Source of the DNA: Manduca sexta
Taxonomy: Eukaryota; Arthropoda; Insecta; Lepidoptera; Sphingidae
Length of the DNA: 64,000 nt
Direction: 5' to 3'
NCBI RefSeq assembly: GCF_014839805.1
Contig: NC_051138.1
Span: 13,886,983-13,950,982 of the forward strand
Shown: positions 37,380 to 49,097 of the stretch, piece after piece
How positions within the stretch are numbered: position 1 is the first letter of the stretch
Layout: each line of letters opens with the position of its first letter
Notes under the pieces: model-generated
What the model saw: the letters and a program-made list of their open reading frames with translations, nothing else
Databases searched by the model: none
Told to the model about the DNA's origin: nothing
Made by a program: the position numbers and the translations under genes

Positions 37380-38157
37380 TATATGACGTTGCTTCCTGTT
37401 GAAGTAGAAGTTCAAGTCAAAGCTCTATTAGAAGAACCGATGGCATTATATTCTGTCTTGCATACCTTAAAAATAAACATAATAATTATTTGTTTTGTGA
37501 ATTGTTTACCAGCATCAGAAAGCTTTAAAAATATTATATTAATAATGCCCAAATCTTGATCAATGTTAATCAAAATTAATTTTATAAATGTAATACTTTT
37601 ATTGTCTTTAACTCAAATATAATTACGACAGAAAGTAATTTCAACAGTGATATGTTATGTTTCTGATGAAATATTATAAATTAGGAAGCAGTTATCCATT
37701 TCTTAAAATCTATATTCGAGTCAACCGAGCTACCACCGTCAAAGGTTTATTGCGTCATTTTTCACACATTAAGCGAAAAAGGACTTGGGAATTTCTAAAG
37801 ATGTTTTAGCATAGCGTTGACGGCTACATTAGGGCTGTCATTTTTCTTTTAAAACGACAGATGTGACGGTTTTCCTTTCACGGGTCAGGTTACAATCGGC
37901 TATATTACATTTTTGAAGGCTTTTTAATTTAAATATTTTACCTATACTTCTAACATTCTTTCTCTAACTCAGATCCTTGTCGTAGGTGATAAGACAGACA
38001 GTAATGTGTGCACTTCCCATTATGAATATCCGCGATATGACGGGGCTAAGTTATCAAACCATACATTTCTTTTAAATTGGGTTTGTTTAAGAACTATTCG
38101 AATTTCTGAATAAAAAAGTCTTATTATGTCCCAAATAATTGAACTGCACCATGTCGA
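37380..38157. other. Single-copy-looking flank left of the long repeat
   Basis: AT-rich, no feature recognised. Unlike what follows, it has no counterpart before copy 2, whose left neighbour is the copia LTR. Confidence 0.6.
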
Positions 38158-38586
38158 ATTATTTAATAATCTGACCAGACAAATTGAAAACGTGCTTTAG
38201 GAGCTCAACTTTTGCTATTTCGTTTTAACATTCACGTTGTCCGTACAAGAAATAAGTTCCGTATTTTATCTCAACATGGCAAGAATTTTTATTTCTGGCC
38301 AAGCTACAAACCTGGTCTTGCCGTAGTAATAAAATTATTTTTCGGATTATTTATATAATAATTTTCTCTCGACATTTCGAAGACTTTACAGACTTCATAG
38401 TCACGGGGGGACAAAGGTGCGGGTCGTCCGAAAAGTCAAGATCTACTTACATTTTCTCACTTATCCAAAGTAAAATGTTTAGCCCTTGATAGTTCGATAT
38501 ACAGAGAATGAGCGCACAGTGTCTTAAAGGCTGTCCGCTAGTCTTTTGGGTTCTGGTCTAATTAAATATATAATAAATAAATAATA

Positions 38587-38810
38587 GCAGCCCTGTAGTG
38601 TATACTGTCCCACTGCTGGGCACGAGCCTCCTCTACTACTGAGACAGATTAGGCCTTAGTCCACCACGCTGGCCTAGGGCGGATTAGTAGACTACACATA
38701 CTCTCAAAATTTCTGACGTATGCAGGTTTTCTCACAATGTTTTCTTTCACCTTTAAAGCAAGCGATAATTCACAAAGAACACACACAATATTTTATCTAA
38801 TTAAATTTAA
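38587..38810 (-). repeat. SINE-like family B, 3' part
   Basis: GTCCCACTGCTGGGCACGAG, CCACCACGCTGGCCTAGGGC and TTTCACCTTTAAAGCAAGCG are kept, but the tRNA-like head is missing. The duplicate is at about 49717-49940. Confidence 0.75.
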
Positions 38811-39157
38811 AACATGATCTCAGGCGTGTGCTTCTTCTCTACGATAGTTCATCAAAACTTCTAAGGCCACAATAAAATTCTAACAACCTAAAGCACATAT
38901 TAACGGAAGATAATCCATCATAATAATTTTTCCGCCCACCGCACGACATAAGAGCCACCGTACTACGGAAATCAACTTGCATATTGCCCTATCCTCTTTC
39001 CTCGTATGGAAATTACACGACGTATCTTCGGGCAGGTATAGATAGAATAAGCTTTTATATAAAAGGTCGTTTTTGCTCCACTGGCAGTCAAGCTGAGTCT
39101 TGCGAATAAGCGCCGTAAGAAACATGAATATTTCAGACATGACAAGTAGTTGGAATG

Positions 39158-39238
39158 CTTTGATAGCGTAGTTCTTATTGCATGCGCGATACGGCCACCG
39201 CTCTGATGTCCCGAGTTCGAATCTGTAAAAAATTACTT
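39158..39238 (+). repeat. tRNA-like head (SINE fragment)
   Basis: GATAGCGTAGTTC (A-box-like) and GTCCCGAGTTCGAATCTG (B-box-like) lie at roughly tRNA spacing, followed by AAAAA. There is no convincing cloverleaf by eye, so it is called a SINE head and not a tRNA gene. Duplicate at about 50289-50365. Confidence 0.5.
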
Positions 39239-39299
39239 TTTCTTGCATTCTTAATAATTAAAAATATTATATATAAAAGTCAAATTGAACAAAAGATGA

Positions 39300-39625
39300 A
39301 TATAGTAACAAATAGGATAGTTGACAACTTTTCCAAAATATATCGAAATAACAATTTTCAGAATCCACGCAATAATAAATAAGTTATAAAGCTTTAAAAT
39401 TTGGCGGAAAGGAAGCTGTCAAATTACAGTAATAGTGACATGTGACGTCACCCAGTGCCACCAGCCATAACGCTGGGTGAATGAGAAAAGGACAGCGCGA
39501 TAACCCCATCACTTTTGCTCGGTAACAATATTTCAAATATTCAAATAACTGCTTTATTTTTCAACCAATTTTGATGCTGATTTGACAAAAGATTTTTTTT
39601 CATAACATTTTCTGCTGTATACAAA
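39300..39625. repeat. TGACGTCA-containing MITE relative
   Basis: Contains GACATGTGACGTCACCCAG (TGACGTCA at 39443-39450), GACAGCGCGATAACCCCATC and TTTTTCAACCAATTTTGATG, all shared with the 13394-13775 family. A small hairpin (CACCCAG...CTGGGTG) is inserted after TGACGTCA. Duplicate: TGACGTCA at 50574-50581. Confidence 0.65.
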
Positions 39626-40057
39626 ATAATAAACTAAATTAAACATAACTAGCCTATTGAAATTAATAAATAGGTTCTCGTAGGAACCATTCAGATAAGT
39701 TACCGTGCAAATTGTATCTCCTTTTATTCCTCAGAGCGTGACGCAAAATGGCATCAACGAATTTTCAATATTTTTATTAATTACGTCAAAACCAAGAATA
39801 ATGGAACGATCGTTACTTCCATAACATTTCTAAACTAAATTGTGCCAGACTACTGGTTCATTTTAACTGGATGCAAAACAACCTGTCGTATGTTATCATT
39901 TTGTTAACAATTTGAACTCGCCTCAGGTCGTCGTGCGTCCTGTGGATATAGCATGCTATCAATAATAAATCTGTTGTGATTTATGACGGAGTTAGTTTGA
40001 CGAATGTAGGTTTTAGGCTGCTAAGGTTAACAAACAATACCTATTAATCTAGAGGTT

Positions 40058-40195
40058 TGCTGGTGGTAGGAAATATTTCATATCCGGATAGCGACCACCG
40101 TACACAAGGTGTTAAAACCCGTCATAGTGGCCCATGCAAGTGTGTCGCGTTTCGGGATCAGCCTGTGTATATCCGGTTCAAACAGGCCGGCATGC
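40058..40195 (+). repeat. Interspersed repeat, family D (5' part)
   Basis: TTTGCTGGTGGTAGGAAATA, ACCGTACACAAGGTGTTAAA and GTGTATATCCGGTTCAAACA. The distal block is missing. ORFs spanning it are not genes. Confidence 0.65.
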
Positions 40196-40654
40196 AGCAT
40201 ATCCCGACCGAATCATCTTCGTGAAATTATCTGTTTTCTGTATGCCACTTATCTTAAACGCGATGCGGTGCGTTTGCTTGTTACACACTGTCAAAATGAC
40301 GTGGCATAGAGTAAGGCCCCTGTTCATTTGCCGTGTTTTCATTTAACACAAAAAGGATTGCCGCGTTGTTCCGCGTGGAGTATCATCATCAGTCAGACGC
40401 GCGGTAATTGCGCAGCCCTACAGCGTGCTTGTGGCAACCCTGATCTACGGCTCCTTCCTGCTTCATATATTGTACTGCGTGAATGTACGGTCTGTTTGTT
40501 GAGTTTAGTATATGTTTTTGCGTGAGTATGCGATTGTGTAATGTTGCCAATGGATTAGAAATAGTGAGTGACAATCGTTTTATTATAATTTAATTTTGGT
40601 TTTTGTGAATATGTACACGATGAAGTTAATTATGAAAGCATAAAAAAACATATA

Positions 40655-40925
40655 CTTACATACATACATAGTATCACGGCATAATCCCACAGGGGTAGGC
40701 AGAGGTTACGGATTGCCACTTTGCACGATTCTGACATACTTCTCTCGCTTCTTCCACCATCACCTATCTTTTCATGTATTCCGCCGGGTTCAAGGTCCTT
40801 TTGACCTGGTCATTACTAAAAATGTCAAATACCTGACATTCGAAAGTTCACATTTGTCTTATATATTCTCTTGTCAGTCTCCTATCATCCATCGTCTCCA
40901 AATGCCCAAATCACCTTAGCATATA
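40655..40925. repeat. Interspersed repeat with TACA/CATA tail
   Basis: TACATACATACATAG borders ATAATCCCACAGGGGTAGGC, ATTGCCACTTTGCACGATTC and CTTCTCTCGCTTCTTCCACC. This block is common in lepidopteran repeats (recalled). Duplicate at about 51785-52055. Confidence 0.55.
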
Positions 40926-41520
40926 TACTAAATATAAAATGATATTGTTTTACAGTTGGGCAAATAGAACGTACAAAATATTTAATAATTTAAGTGCAGA
41001 CGTCTACTATGTCATAGATATAATATTAAAAATATGTTGGTTTTATTCTATAAAAGTTATGAAAAGAAAAATTGCTTTAATAAATTCAACATAAAAGTAA
41101 TAATTTTTGTCGTAAAATATAGAGGAAAATTACCGCACACGAAGTGTTCATTTTAAAATACAAAATTATTTTATATTGAAGTAAAATAAAATTATATTTT
41201 GTAAATGGTCATGAATAGCGGTTTTTAGATATAATAAAAATATAATTTGAGATAATATTTGTATGATTTTATTTTTTCTCAAATATTATGTTTATTTTCA
41301 TTATTCACGACTCAGAGGTAGAAAAATAAATAGAATAGATAAAAATGTTATACCCTGAAACCAGACAGCCAATATATACACTGATACAGCCTTGCAATTA
41401 CAGAAGATCAAACGTATTTAAACACTTTTACAATTAAGCCCACGCCCCCATTTATTATTATTATTCTCCTTACTTTAAATGTTCTTTTTTTACATTTTTA
41501 GATATATATTCTTAAAAAAA

Positions 41521-41700
41521 AGGAATGACGTTCAGATGGCGAAGCTCACGACCCAAGCCACCGGCGGTTAGGGATTCAAAGTGAAGAATCTTCTCACAAT
41601 GCGCGCCGTGTCCAGCAATACTGCCTTCTGCATCTGGCCTCCGACCCAACGGCCAATTGAGAGCTTCTGAAGATGTTGGTCGAGGCTCTTTATTATTGAT
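41521..41700. repeat. Interspersed repeat fragment, family E
   Basis: CACCGGCGGTTAGGGATTCA, AGAATCTTCTCACAATGCGC and CTGCATCTGGCCTCCGACCC; related to 28378-28540. Duplicate at about 52650-52815, where a few bases differ. Confidence 0.55.
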
Positions 41701-42102
41701 TTAATTACAACGAAGTGGTTTGTCTACATTTGGTGTTAGGTGAAAAGAAGTCCTAGCAAAATGTCAACTAGTACGAGAAGACCATGCTCCCTTAATGGTT
41801 GGCAGAATAGAAGATTTCTTCAATTGTTACATTCCAAAACGAACACTAGAATCATTAAAGGTACCCAATTATCATTGAATTCATTTAAAATTAATTGAAA
41901 ACTAAAAAGTACATTCGCAAACGCAAATCAATTTGGGGTTATAGAAAAAAAACTCTTATTTTTAATTAAATTTGTTCTTACGTTGGAACTGCTTGGGCTT
42001 TGATAATTCTGGAATTTCAATATTGAATCGAACGTTTGCTCCACAATTATAGTAGAACCTAAAGCTTTTATTTTAAACGATTAAATCGATCTCTAACACT
42101 AA

Positions 42103-42129
42103 ATTCTCTCGCTCTCTCTCTCTCTCTCT
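42103..42129 (+). repeat. (CT)n microsatellite
   Basis: CTCTCG followed by about ten CT units. The copy 2 counterpart near 53234-53250 is shorter, as expected for allelic microsatellite variation. Confidence 0.85.
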
Positions 42130-42868
42130 GTCACTCTCACACGCAATCCGAGAGCAAATATAGATCTGCTACCGGCCTTTAAGGAAAATAGTAGAAAGTA
42201 GAAATGGCAAGAGAAGATTTAGGGGTTTTCAAAATCTCACACCCACACTCAACAACACAGCCAGCTAACATTTCATATGATCATTGCATTGTTGGGCATC
42301 CAATAAGGCTTCTTCGGAAAACCCTAGAGACTGTCAGGGCTGAGAGTAATTGGAATTCTCGCATCAGATCCTGTGTAGTTTAAGTTAAAACGGTAATGCA
42401 TAACAGCTTTCATATTCTTCTATGCCTTCCCTTATTTAATAGTACTATTTATGACAATATTAATATTTATGAACACCTGATTTACGAAGATATTTAGAAA
42501 CAATTAATGAAAAACAGCGAAACAATAAACAACACTAATTGAAATAAACTGAACACATAAGTAAATAATGAAAACAATAACACGTTTGTACAGCGTTAAC
42601 AATAAAAACGTGGTGCTTGTGTTTAACAGCCTCGATACGTGCCGCGAATGCCTTTTGTATGTGTACTGGCAATTGGTGTTCAATCTCCGGTCTCACAAGA
42701 AAATGCGTATAATGAAAGCTAATTTGTTTCAAATCGCTGAATAGCGTTAAATGCATTTCAATGAAAGTAGGTATTATATCAGGCAAGTAATATGAGACTA
42801 CCGCGTTTTGGGGTTTTCTGTGCGTCTGTATTGCTACCTTGTTTATATAATTATTGATTATGATTATA

Positions 42869-43220
42869 TGACAGTCTAGGTGGCGTAGTTTTAATTGTAC
42901 ACGGTACAAGTACTGTCCTGCGTTCGAATCCTGGGTCGGGCCAAAAATAATTGTGACTAGGTTTTTCCATCTCAAAAATTACTCAGTCGCAGCTCGGAGT
43001 CAGGAAGTTGGCGGTGTGATACCCCGGGCCTCGGAAAGCACGTAAAACTGTTGGCCCTGCGCCTAATCCCTCTCCGGTCATGTTGGATCGCCGTCTCACC
43101 GGACTGTGAGATTGAAAGAACAGAGATTGCACCTATGTATTGCGCACGCACTTGTTTACTATAATATATCCTGCGTACTTTGGCTGATCTCCGTTAAGAT
43201 TGGCCGCCATGGCTGCGGCT
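42869..43220 (+). repeat. tRNA-headed SINE, family F
   Basis: The head has GTGGCGTAGTTTTAATTG (A-box-like) and GCGTTCGAATCC (B-box-like). The body includes ACTCAGTCGCAGCTCGGAGT, CCTCGGAAAGCACGTAAAAC and CGCCGTCTCACCGGACTGTG. A second family member is at 46076-46410. Duplicates: about 53998-54345 and 56817-57150. Confidence 0.8.
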
Positions 43221-43444
43221 TTAGGGGGGGATTCATAATTATTACTCGTGGCTCTTTTTTTCCTGGATAAATGTAGGCCGTGCCCTTTGCAAAGACTTAT
43301 GCTATCTCCATATTTAATTTCATCGAAATCTGTTCGGTAGTTTTTAAGTTTATCGCGTTCAGACAAGAAGACACAGGCGGGAGACTTTGTTTTATAATAT
43401 TTTTTTAGAACTTCTCAAGAGGAACAATTCCGGCAAACAGAATT

Positions 43445-43487
43445 CTTTAGTTAATATTCCGCAAGTCTTGCGGAATATTAACTAAAG
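43445..43487. repeat. Near-perfect hairpin, 21-bp arms, 1-base loop
   Basis: The left arm 43445-43465 (starts CTTTAGTTAATATTCC) is the exact reverse complement of the right arm 43467-43487, with one T between. In copy 2 (about 54565-54600) only the right arm is present. Confidence 0.95.
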
Positions 43488-43571
43488 ATAAAAATAACGA
43501 AATCAGTTTAGCAGTTCCTGAGATTAGTGCGTTCAAACACACAAACAATATCTTCAGCTTTTATATATTTT

Positions 43572-43875
43572 AGGATAGAATAACAAAGTGCGACTCGCGA
43601 CTTCGCACCCGTCATATAACTTTCCCGCTACTAGAGGGCCTAAAATGCTGTGGCCATCTGTACGACGTTAGTGCCGTCTATTTGAAAAGTAATATTAAAA
43701 AATTCAATTATTTCCCGGAAGTATATTCCCTGGATACAAACCTTATGTGTTAATCCCAGTCATGGTTTATACGTGTGTCAAATTTCATCTAAATTCGTTC
43801 AGCTGTTTCAGAGTTTATTTTTAACAAACATCCCAACATAGTCATCATATTTTGAGTTTATAATATTAGTAAAAA
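43572..43875 (-). repeat. Helitron-like remnant
   Basis: GTGCGACTCGCGACTTCGCA at the left is a decayed 3' hairpin on the minus strand. TTTATAATATTAGTA at the right is a typical 5' end read on that strand. Copy 2 lacks much of its right half. Confidence 0.5.
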
Positions 43876-43904
43876 GTATGGTGTTATTGTATTGTATTGT
43901 ATAC

Positions 43905-44158
43905 TGTCACACTACTGAAAGGATTTAGGCCTTCATCGCTACGCTGACCTACTGTGGCTTTGCAGACTTCACATACTTTCGAAATACTTAAGGAGGATTC
44001 TTAGGCGTGTAGGTTTCCTCATTATGTTTTCCTTCACGATTAAAGCGACCGATAATTGACAAAAATGCAACTGTAACTTCGATCATTCGAAAGTGTATGC
44101 CTTATGTTTTGAAGCTGATTTTACTCGGAAATCTGTTTCATTCCCAACTAGGCCATCG
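43905..44158 (-). repeat. SINE-like family B, diverged
   Basis: Recognisable as GATTTAGGCCTTCATCGCTA, GCAGACTTCACATACTTTCG, TTATGTTTTCCTTCACGATT and CCCAACTAGGCCATCGCG. Duplicate at about 54793-55035. Confidence 0.65.
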
Positions 44159-44349
44159 CGTACTTAATCTTTATTAATTCACCGATTTTAATCGATTTTC
44201 GTTGAAAATCGAAATGCTTTTTTAACCGATTTAACAATTGGTAAATACAATAGCGCGTTCCACTCATGTTCACTGCTTTTGTCATAAACAGAACTTTTTT
44301 GCTTTTGTTCGCCAAAATCCGGACAAATCGGAAAGTCAACGAATTCATC

Positions 44350-46050
44350 GATTTTTATAAGAACACTTATTTACGTCGCCGTATTGATGGTATTACAAAT
44401 GCTAGGTTCCTTGTATGATTAGGTAGTTATTCGCTTTGTTTATTTTGCCGCCAGGCATTGTTTTATGTCGGTTCGAATGACAAAATAGTTACTAAGCTTT
44501 ATGAAGGTAATCGTTGCGTTCCTTCAACGGTTAAATACAAATACCTACGTTAAGTTTATAATAAGTGTGTTACCAAATATATGAATATCAAGACCTAATA
44601 GGTAACTTAGGTCTCAAAAGTCCATGCCATCAGGTCAAGTAAGTTACACCATACAATTTATATATTATACTAATGAATTTGGAGAACAAGAACAGTGTTT
44701 GCCATGCGTTGTTATAGTTTGAAATCCGCCAAGCTTAAATGAAACTTATAGTAAACGCATAAAGTTAACTATGGGCAAAACATACCAGAGCTAGATTCCA
44801 AGATAACAATTTGTGATCAAATGTGTCCACGGAACCGGAGTCCGGTAATCGCAGTTAACTTTAATTAACTTATTAAAATGCACGAATTGCAGTCTGTTAA
44901 TTGGTGAGTTAGGGACATGTGTCTGAAACTCTGATCGGTTCAAAATGATTCCTCACTGTAATAAGCTTATAAGTTCACGCTTTCCCAGTGAGATTAGATA
45001 GAGACGCACTTAACATGGCAAATTTTATGATCTTTAAATTAGGCTATACTTAATTGACGAAAGAGGAAAATTCTCATATTACTTTTTGAACGGAGACGCC
45101 ATATTCTTCTGCACGCGATTATAAGTGCAGTTGAGTTCAGATAGAATGTAGACTGGCAAGAGATTATTCCTCGTCAGTCGACGCGATTATGCCAGCCTGT
45201 TCGAACTCATTTTATTCTTCGAAATTGAAGTAAGTAAAAAACCCTCAAGTATTCCGAAGAGTAAAGTTTATCCAATAAGCAGGCCTGTAGCCCTGAATTA
45301 GTATTATCATTAACATTCCCAACGCGTGGCAGCCCTACTCGCCCCTTACACGGCATGTCAAAGTGAAACTTTGTTGGCTCGAAACAAATGAAATGTTCTG
45401 GTTAAGGTATCATAATATGTTTGTTTGTGGTTTGTGTTAATTTTTATTGTTTTTTTGGGTAACATGATAATTTATGACTATCTTACTCCTTTATTATAAA
45501 CAGGGACGTTTGTGAAACTGTCCGCAGGTTGAAATAAACTCAGAAACCGTTGAATTTGAAAACGTTCCTATATTAAATTTTAAAGGCCGAAATATCCATG
45601 CATATTAATTATTTTTACGTTTTTCTTTCAACTGCAAGAACTAATCACTAACTAGACGTGAATTTAAATTCTTTACTTGTCAATACTTGTTTAGTTACCC
45701 AGATTAAAGGTGAAACAAAATGTATGAAAAATGGACCTTAAGCTATAACCTTAAAGTTTCTCCCAACGATTCTGAGATTCGGCAGCCACCATTTTCACGG
45801 AGGGGCATAGTTTTATTAAATGTTCCAAGTTATGTATAAAATATAAAATCAACTCCATTGAGTCTTTGTCCAAACCCGTACGCAACGAAATTATCACTTT
45901 AGAATGCACTTTAATGTAATTCCCCAGACACACAATTGCAGCAATCAGCGACCGTTAAGTGCAATCTAAGGCCCCAAATTGTTTTTAACGTGAAACCACA
46001 GATATCTCAAGCAATTAGTTGCAAAACTATCCATTAGCCTTCTATACCTG
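44350..46050. other. Unassigned AT-rich stretch in copy 1
   Basis: 45125-45210 carries the distal block of repeat family D (AGAGATTATTCCTCGTCAGT). The rest shows nothing recognisable. Confidence 0.4.
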
Positions 46051-46075
46051 CATACATGCTCTCTAACGAGTACGA

Positions 46076-46410
46076 GTACGACTACCGCACTGAGGTCCTG
46101 GGTTTGAATCCCGGATCGAGCGAAAGCAATGGTGACTGGGTTTTTCTATCTTACAAATTACTCAGTCGCAACTCGGAGTCAGGAAGTTGGCGGTGTGATA
46201 CCCCTGTACCTCGAAAAGCACGTAAAGCCGTTGGTCCTGCGCCTGATCTGTCTCCGGTCATGTCGGATTGCCGTCTCATCGAACTATGAGAGTGAAGGAA
46301 CAGAGAGTGCACCTGTGTGTTGCGCATACACTTGGGTACTATAATATGTCTTACGTACTTGGCTGATCTCTGGTGAGATTGCCTGCTGTGGCCGATATTC
46401 GGTTAGAGAG
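46076..46410 (+). repeat. tRNA-headed SINE, family F
   Basis: CTGGGTTTGAATCCC (B-box-like) near 46097-46111, then the family F body (ACTCAGTCGCAACTCGGAGT, CTGATCTGTCTCCGGTCATG). Overlapping ORFs here are identical in copy 2 because the whole block is duplicated. Confidence 0.8.
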
Positions 46411-46514
46411 GAAGCACATACTTTCTACCTCTAAGGAGTAAGGAGAGTTAAAATCAATCCATACTACGCTATTTTAAGCTACTTGAAGTCTATTGTTGCA
46501 CATAGGTTTCCGCT

Positions 46515-46628
46515 AAGGATTTCCTGATAGCCAATAACGGCCTGAGCAAAAACTTACATCACTTTACCCGACACAGTTTTGAATCCGAGACCACATTTAT
46601 TCCGCAATACGACTATGCCACCAAGTAG
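46515..46628 (-). repeat. SINE tRNA-head fragment
   Basis: CACTTTACCCGACACAGTTT, TTGAATCCGAGACC (decayed B-box) and CGACTATGCCACCAAG on the plus strand match the head of SINE family C. Duplicate at about 57256-57369. Confidence 0.6.
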
Positions 46629-47279
46629 TAGAATTCTATATATTCATACACAATATGTAAGCACATTACAAAGTTGCAGAGATCAGTCCGCTCAACACGA
46701 CCGCAGAACAGTGCCGCCACTCGAACTCGGATAGAGACCTAAGTCAGACTATATGCAGTTGAATGGAACGCAGTACTACAATATTTTATTTTTATAAGAA
46801 TGCCCAGACTAGACCAGCGTGATGGACTAAGGTTTAAACCGTCTCAGTAGCAAAGGAATCCCGATTTCAGCAGTGGGCAGTATATAATAAAGGATAGTAT
46901 AGGTGAATAAAGCAGATACGAAGAGCTGATCAACATCATAGCCTATAACCAAAATTTCGAACTCTCAGTTACAAAGTATCACCCATTTATTGTTTCTAAG
47001 GCAAAAAACACGATGGGTAGACACACTTACACACGGTATCACACACTTAAGTGGTAGATATTAGGTATCGGTAGTAAGTTACATGGACGCATGACTATCT
47101 CTAGGGAGGCCTGCATCTAAAGTGGTATCTTGCTCTGTCATTAAAAATATCACTATGAATTTCGCACAAAACGTTAATAATATTGATTTGATTTAATAGC
47201 AACTTTAAATCTATTTTGTCAAATTTTATAATATATATTTTAATTGTCAAGAAATAAAAGGTCTTTATATATATTTTTT

Positions 47280-47779
47280 NNNNNNNNNNNNNNNNNNNNN
47301 NNNNNNNNNNNNNNNNNNNNNNNNNNNNNNNNNNNNNNNNNNNNNNNNNNNNNNNNNNNNNNNNNNNNNNNNNNNNNNNNNNNNNNNNNNNNNNNNNNNN
47401 NNNNNNNNNNNNNNNNNNNNNNNNNNNNNNNNNNNNNNNNNNNNNNNNNNNNNNNNNNNNNNNNNNNNNNNNNNNNNNNNNNNNNNNNNNNNNNNNNNNN
47501 NNNNNNNNNNNNNNNNNNNNNNNNNNNNNNNNNNNNNNNNNNNNNNNNNNNNNNNNNNNNNNNNNNNNNNNNNNNNNNNNNNNNNNNNNNNNNNNNNNNN
47601 NNNNNNNNNNNNNNNNNNNNNNNNNNNNNNNNNNNNNNNNNNNNNNNNNNNNNNNNNNNNNNNNNNNNNNNNNNNNNNNNNNNNNNNNNNNNNNNNNNNN
47701 NNNNNNNNNNNNNNNNNNNNNNNNNNNNNNNNNNNNNNNNNNNNNNNNNNNNNNNNNNNNNNNNNNNNNNNNNNNNNNN
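47280..47779. other. Assembly gap, 500 N
   Basis: Exactly 500 unknown bases, a conventional scaffold-gap size. Sequence on the two sides is not adjacent in a known way: copy 1 ends at the left, the inside of a copia element starts at the right. Confidence 0.99.
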
Positions 47780-47918
47780 AGTGCACATCTTGTGTCAAAA
47801 ATTATCCGCCACATTCTCGGAAACATTTACAGTACCATCTAAAACGTACAGTCCACCACAGGGCGAGGCATGAGCAACAGATTCACCTGTAAAATTAAAA
47901 GTATCAGATTTATAAAAG

Positions 47919-48994
47919 TTACATCCATTTTATCAAAACACAAATAAAACCCTTTTCAACAGTTTTATATACAGATAACAAACTAGCTTTCAAATCTGGT
48001 ATATAAGCAACATCACTAATATTGTTGACCACGTTCTCGGGCGTGTTTATTGAAATATTTCCAATTCCGCAGCACTTAATCTGTTCTCCATTTGCGACAG
48101 TAACAGTACCTTGATTCTGTATCGAGATATTCTGAAACCAGTCCCGTCTAGAAGTCATGTGTCTAGTACAACCTGAATCTACATAAATTATGTCCTTTCT
48201 TGGGTTTCCAGAAGTATTAAGACTTGTAAATATCGTATCATTGGTATTTACCGCATTGCCTTTCTCCTTCTTGTTTCTCTGTGGACAGTCTGGTCTCTTA
48301 TGTCCAGGTGTCTTGCACTCATAACAAACTATATTCTTCTTCATTGACTTAGGCTTCTTCTTCGCATGAAAGACAGAGTCTAATGATGTAGCCACATCTT
48401 TGGACATTTCATTAAGCAGTTTTGTTTTCACCAACTCTGTAGTCACGTCTACATTGCAATTTTCTAAAGCCATAATGAGAGGTTCATACCTTGGAGTTAG
48501 ACCTCCCAAAAGTATTGCAGCAATAGACTTGTCCTCTATGACTACATCAATATCCGCAAGATCCTGTGCGGTTGACATAACTGCGTTAATATATAGTTCA
48601 ATATTTTTGAACTCTGATAGACTCAACCTGTACAGTCTACGCTCCAAAAATAATCTTCGTCCTATTCCCTTATCTTCAAAGGCTTTTTGCAAACAAGTCC
48701 ATGCCTCAGATGCAGTTTTCGCACATCTTATATGGGTTATCGCTGCACCTTCTACTGATAAGCATATCTTTGCTAATGCCTTTGCGTCTTTGCGTACCTT
48801 TGTAGAGGCAGGGGTTGTGTCTCCATTTGGGTATCCACCGATTGTTTCCCACAGATCCTCATGCATAAGGTAATTGCGCATCTTAAATTTCCATGTAGGA
48901 TATCCATCTTTATTCCTCAAACATGAAATGTAAAAGATGAGCTCGACGACGGGGAATTTTTCACACTCGAAACATCTCCAGATTCATGTGACAT
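47919..48994 (-). pseudogene. gag: Copia gag with start of protease, frameshifted
   Basis: Gag packages element RNA. The main open frame (48920-47919, 333 codons) has a copia-type gag (UBN2-like) with DGYPTWKFKMRNYL near residue 5. A CCHC knuckle follows (C199, C202, H207, C212), then the protease motif YVDSGCTRHM with DSG at 248-250. Its first codon is TTG and not a real start. An ATG at 48994 (MSHESGDVSS) opens the same protein in another frame, broken near 48922. Near 47930 the frame breaks again: the continuation (ending GLYVLDG) is in a different frame and then stops. Confidence 0.88.
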
Positions 48995-49097
48995 TTTCAG
49001 ACTATTACTATTTCCTAGTCACACAAAAAATATATTCAACTTTATTTTACCAAATAACGTGAAAAAAACTAAGAACTAAGCGTTCGTGCTGATAACG

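Larger units (their letters stand above)
38158..47279 (+). repeat. Long direct repeat, copy 1 (~9.1 kb)
   Basis: Near-identical by eye, in the same order, to 49286-58018. It starts ATTATTTAATAATCTG directly after unique sequence and runs until the N gap at 47280. It contains SINE family B and tRNA-headed copies, family D, a (CT)n run and many single-base and short-indel differences from copy 2. Larger differences: 42686-42806 (replaced in copy 2), a palindrome at 43445-43487, about 240 bp at 43680-43918 and 140 bp at 44179-44318, the last three absent from copy 2. Confidence 0.95.

Noticed and set aside
39158..39238. Possible true tRNA gene
   Set aside because: Box-like sequences are present, but I could not draw a convincing acceptor stem or anticodon arm. 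It is better explained as a SINE head.
38880..39248. 122-codon minus-strand ORF also found, broken, in copy 2
   Set aside because: In copy 2 (49990-50378) the same stretch is split by a one-base indel, so the frame is not maintained. No domain is recognised.
46056..46344. ORFs repeated exactly at 56797-57085, suggesting duplicated genes
   Set aside because: They lie in a SINE inside the long direct repeat. The match is the duplication of the whole block.
47101..47873. Long ORFs of up to 241 codons on both strands across 47.1-47.9 kb
   Set aside because: They are created by the 500-N gap, which has no stop codons. There is no real sequence behind them.
48400..48873. 157-codon plus-strand ORF
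   Set aside because: It is antisense to the copia gag frame, which has clear CCHC and DSG motifs on the other strand.
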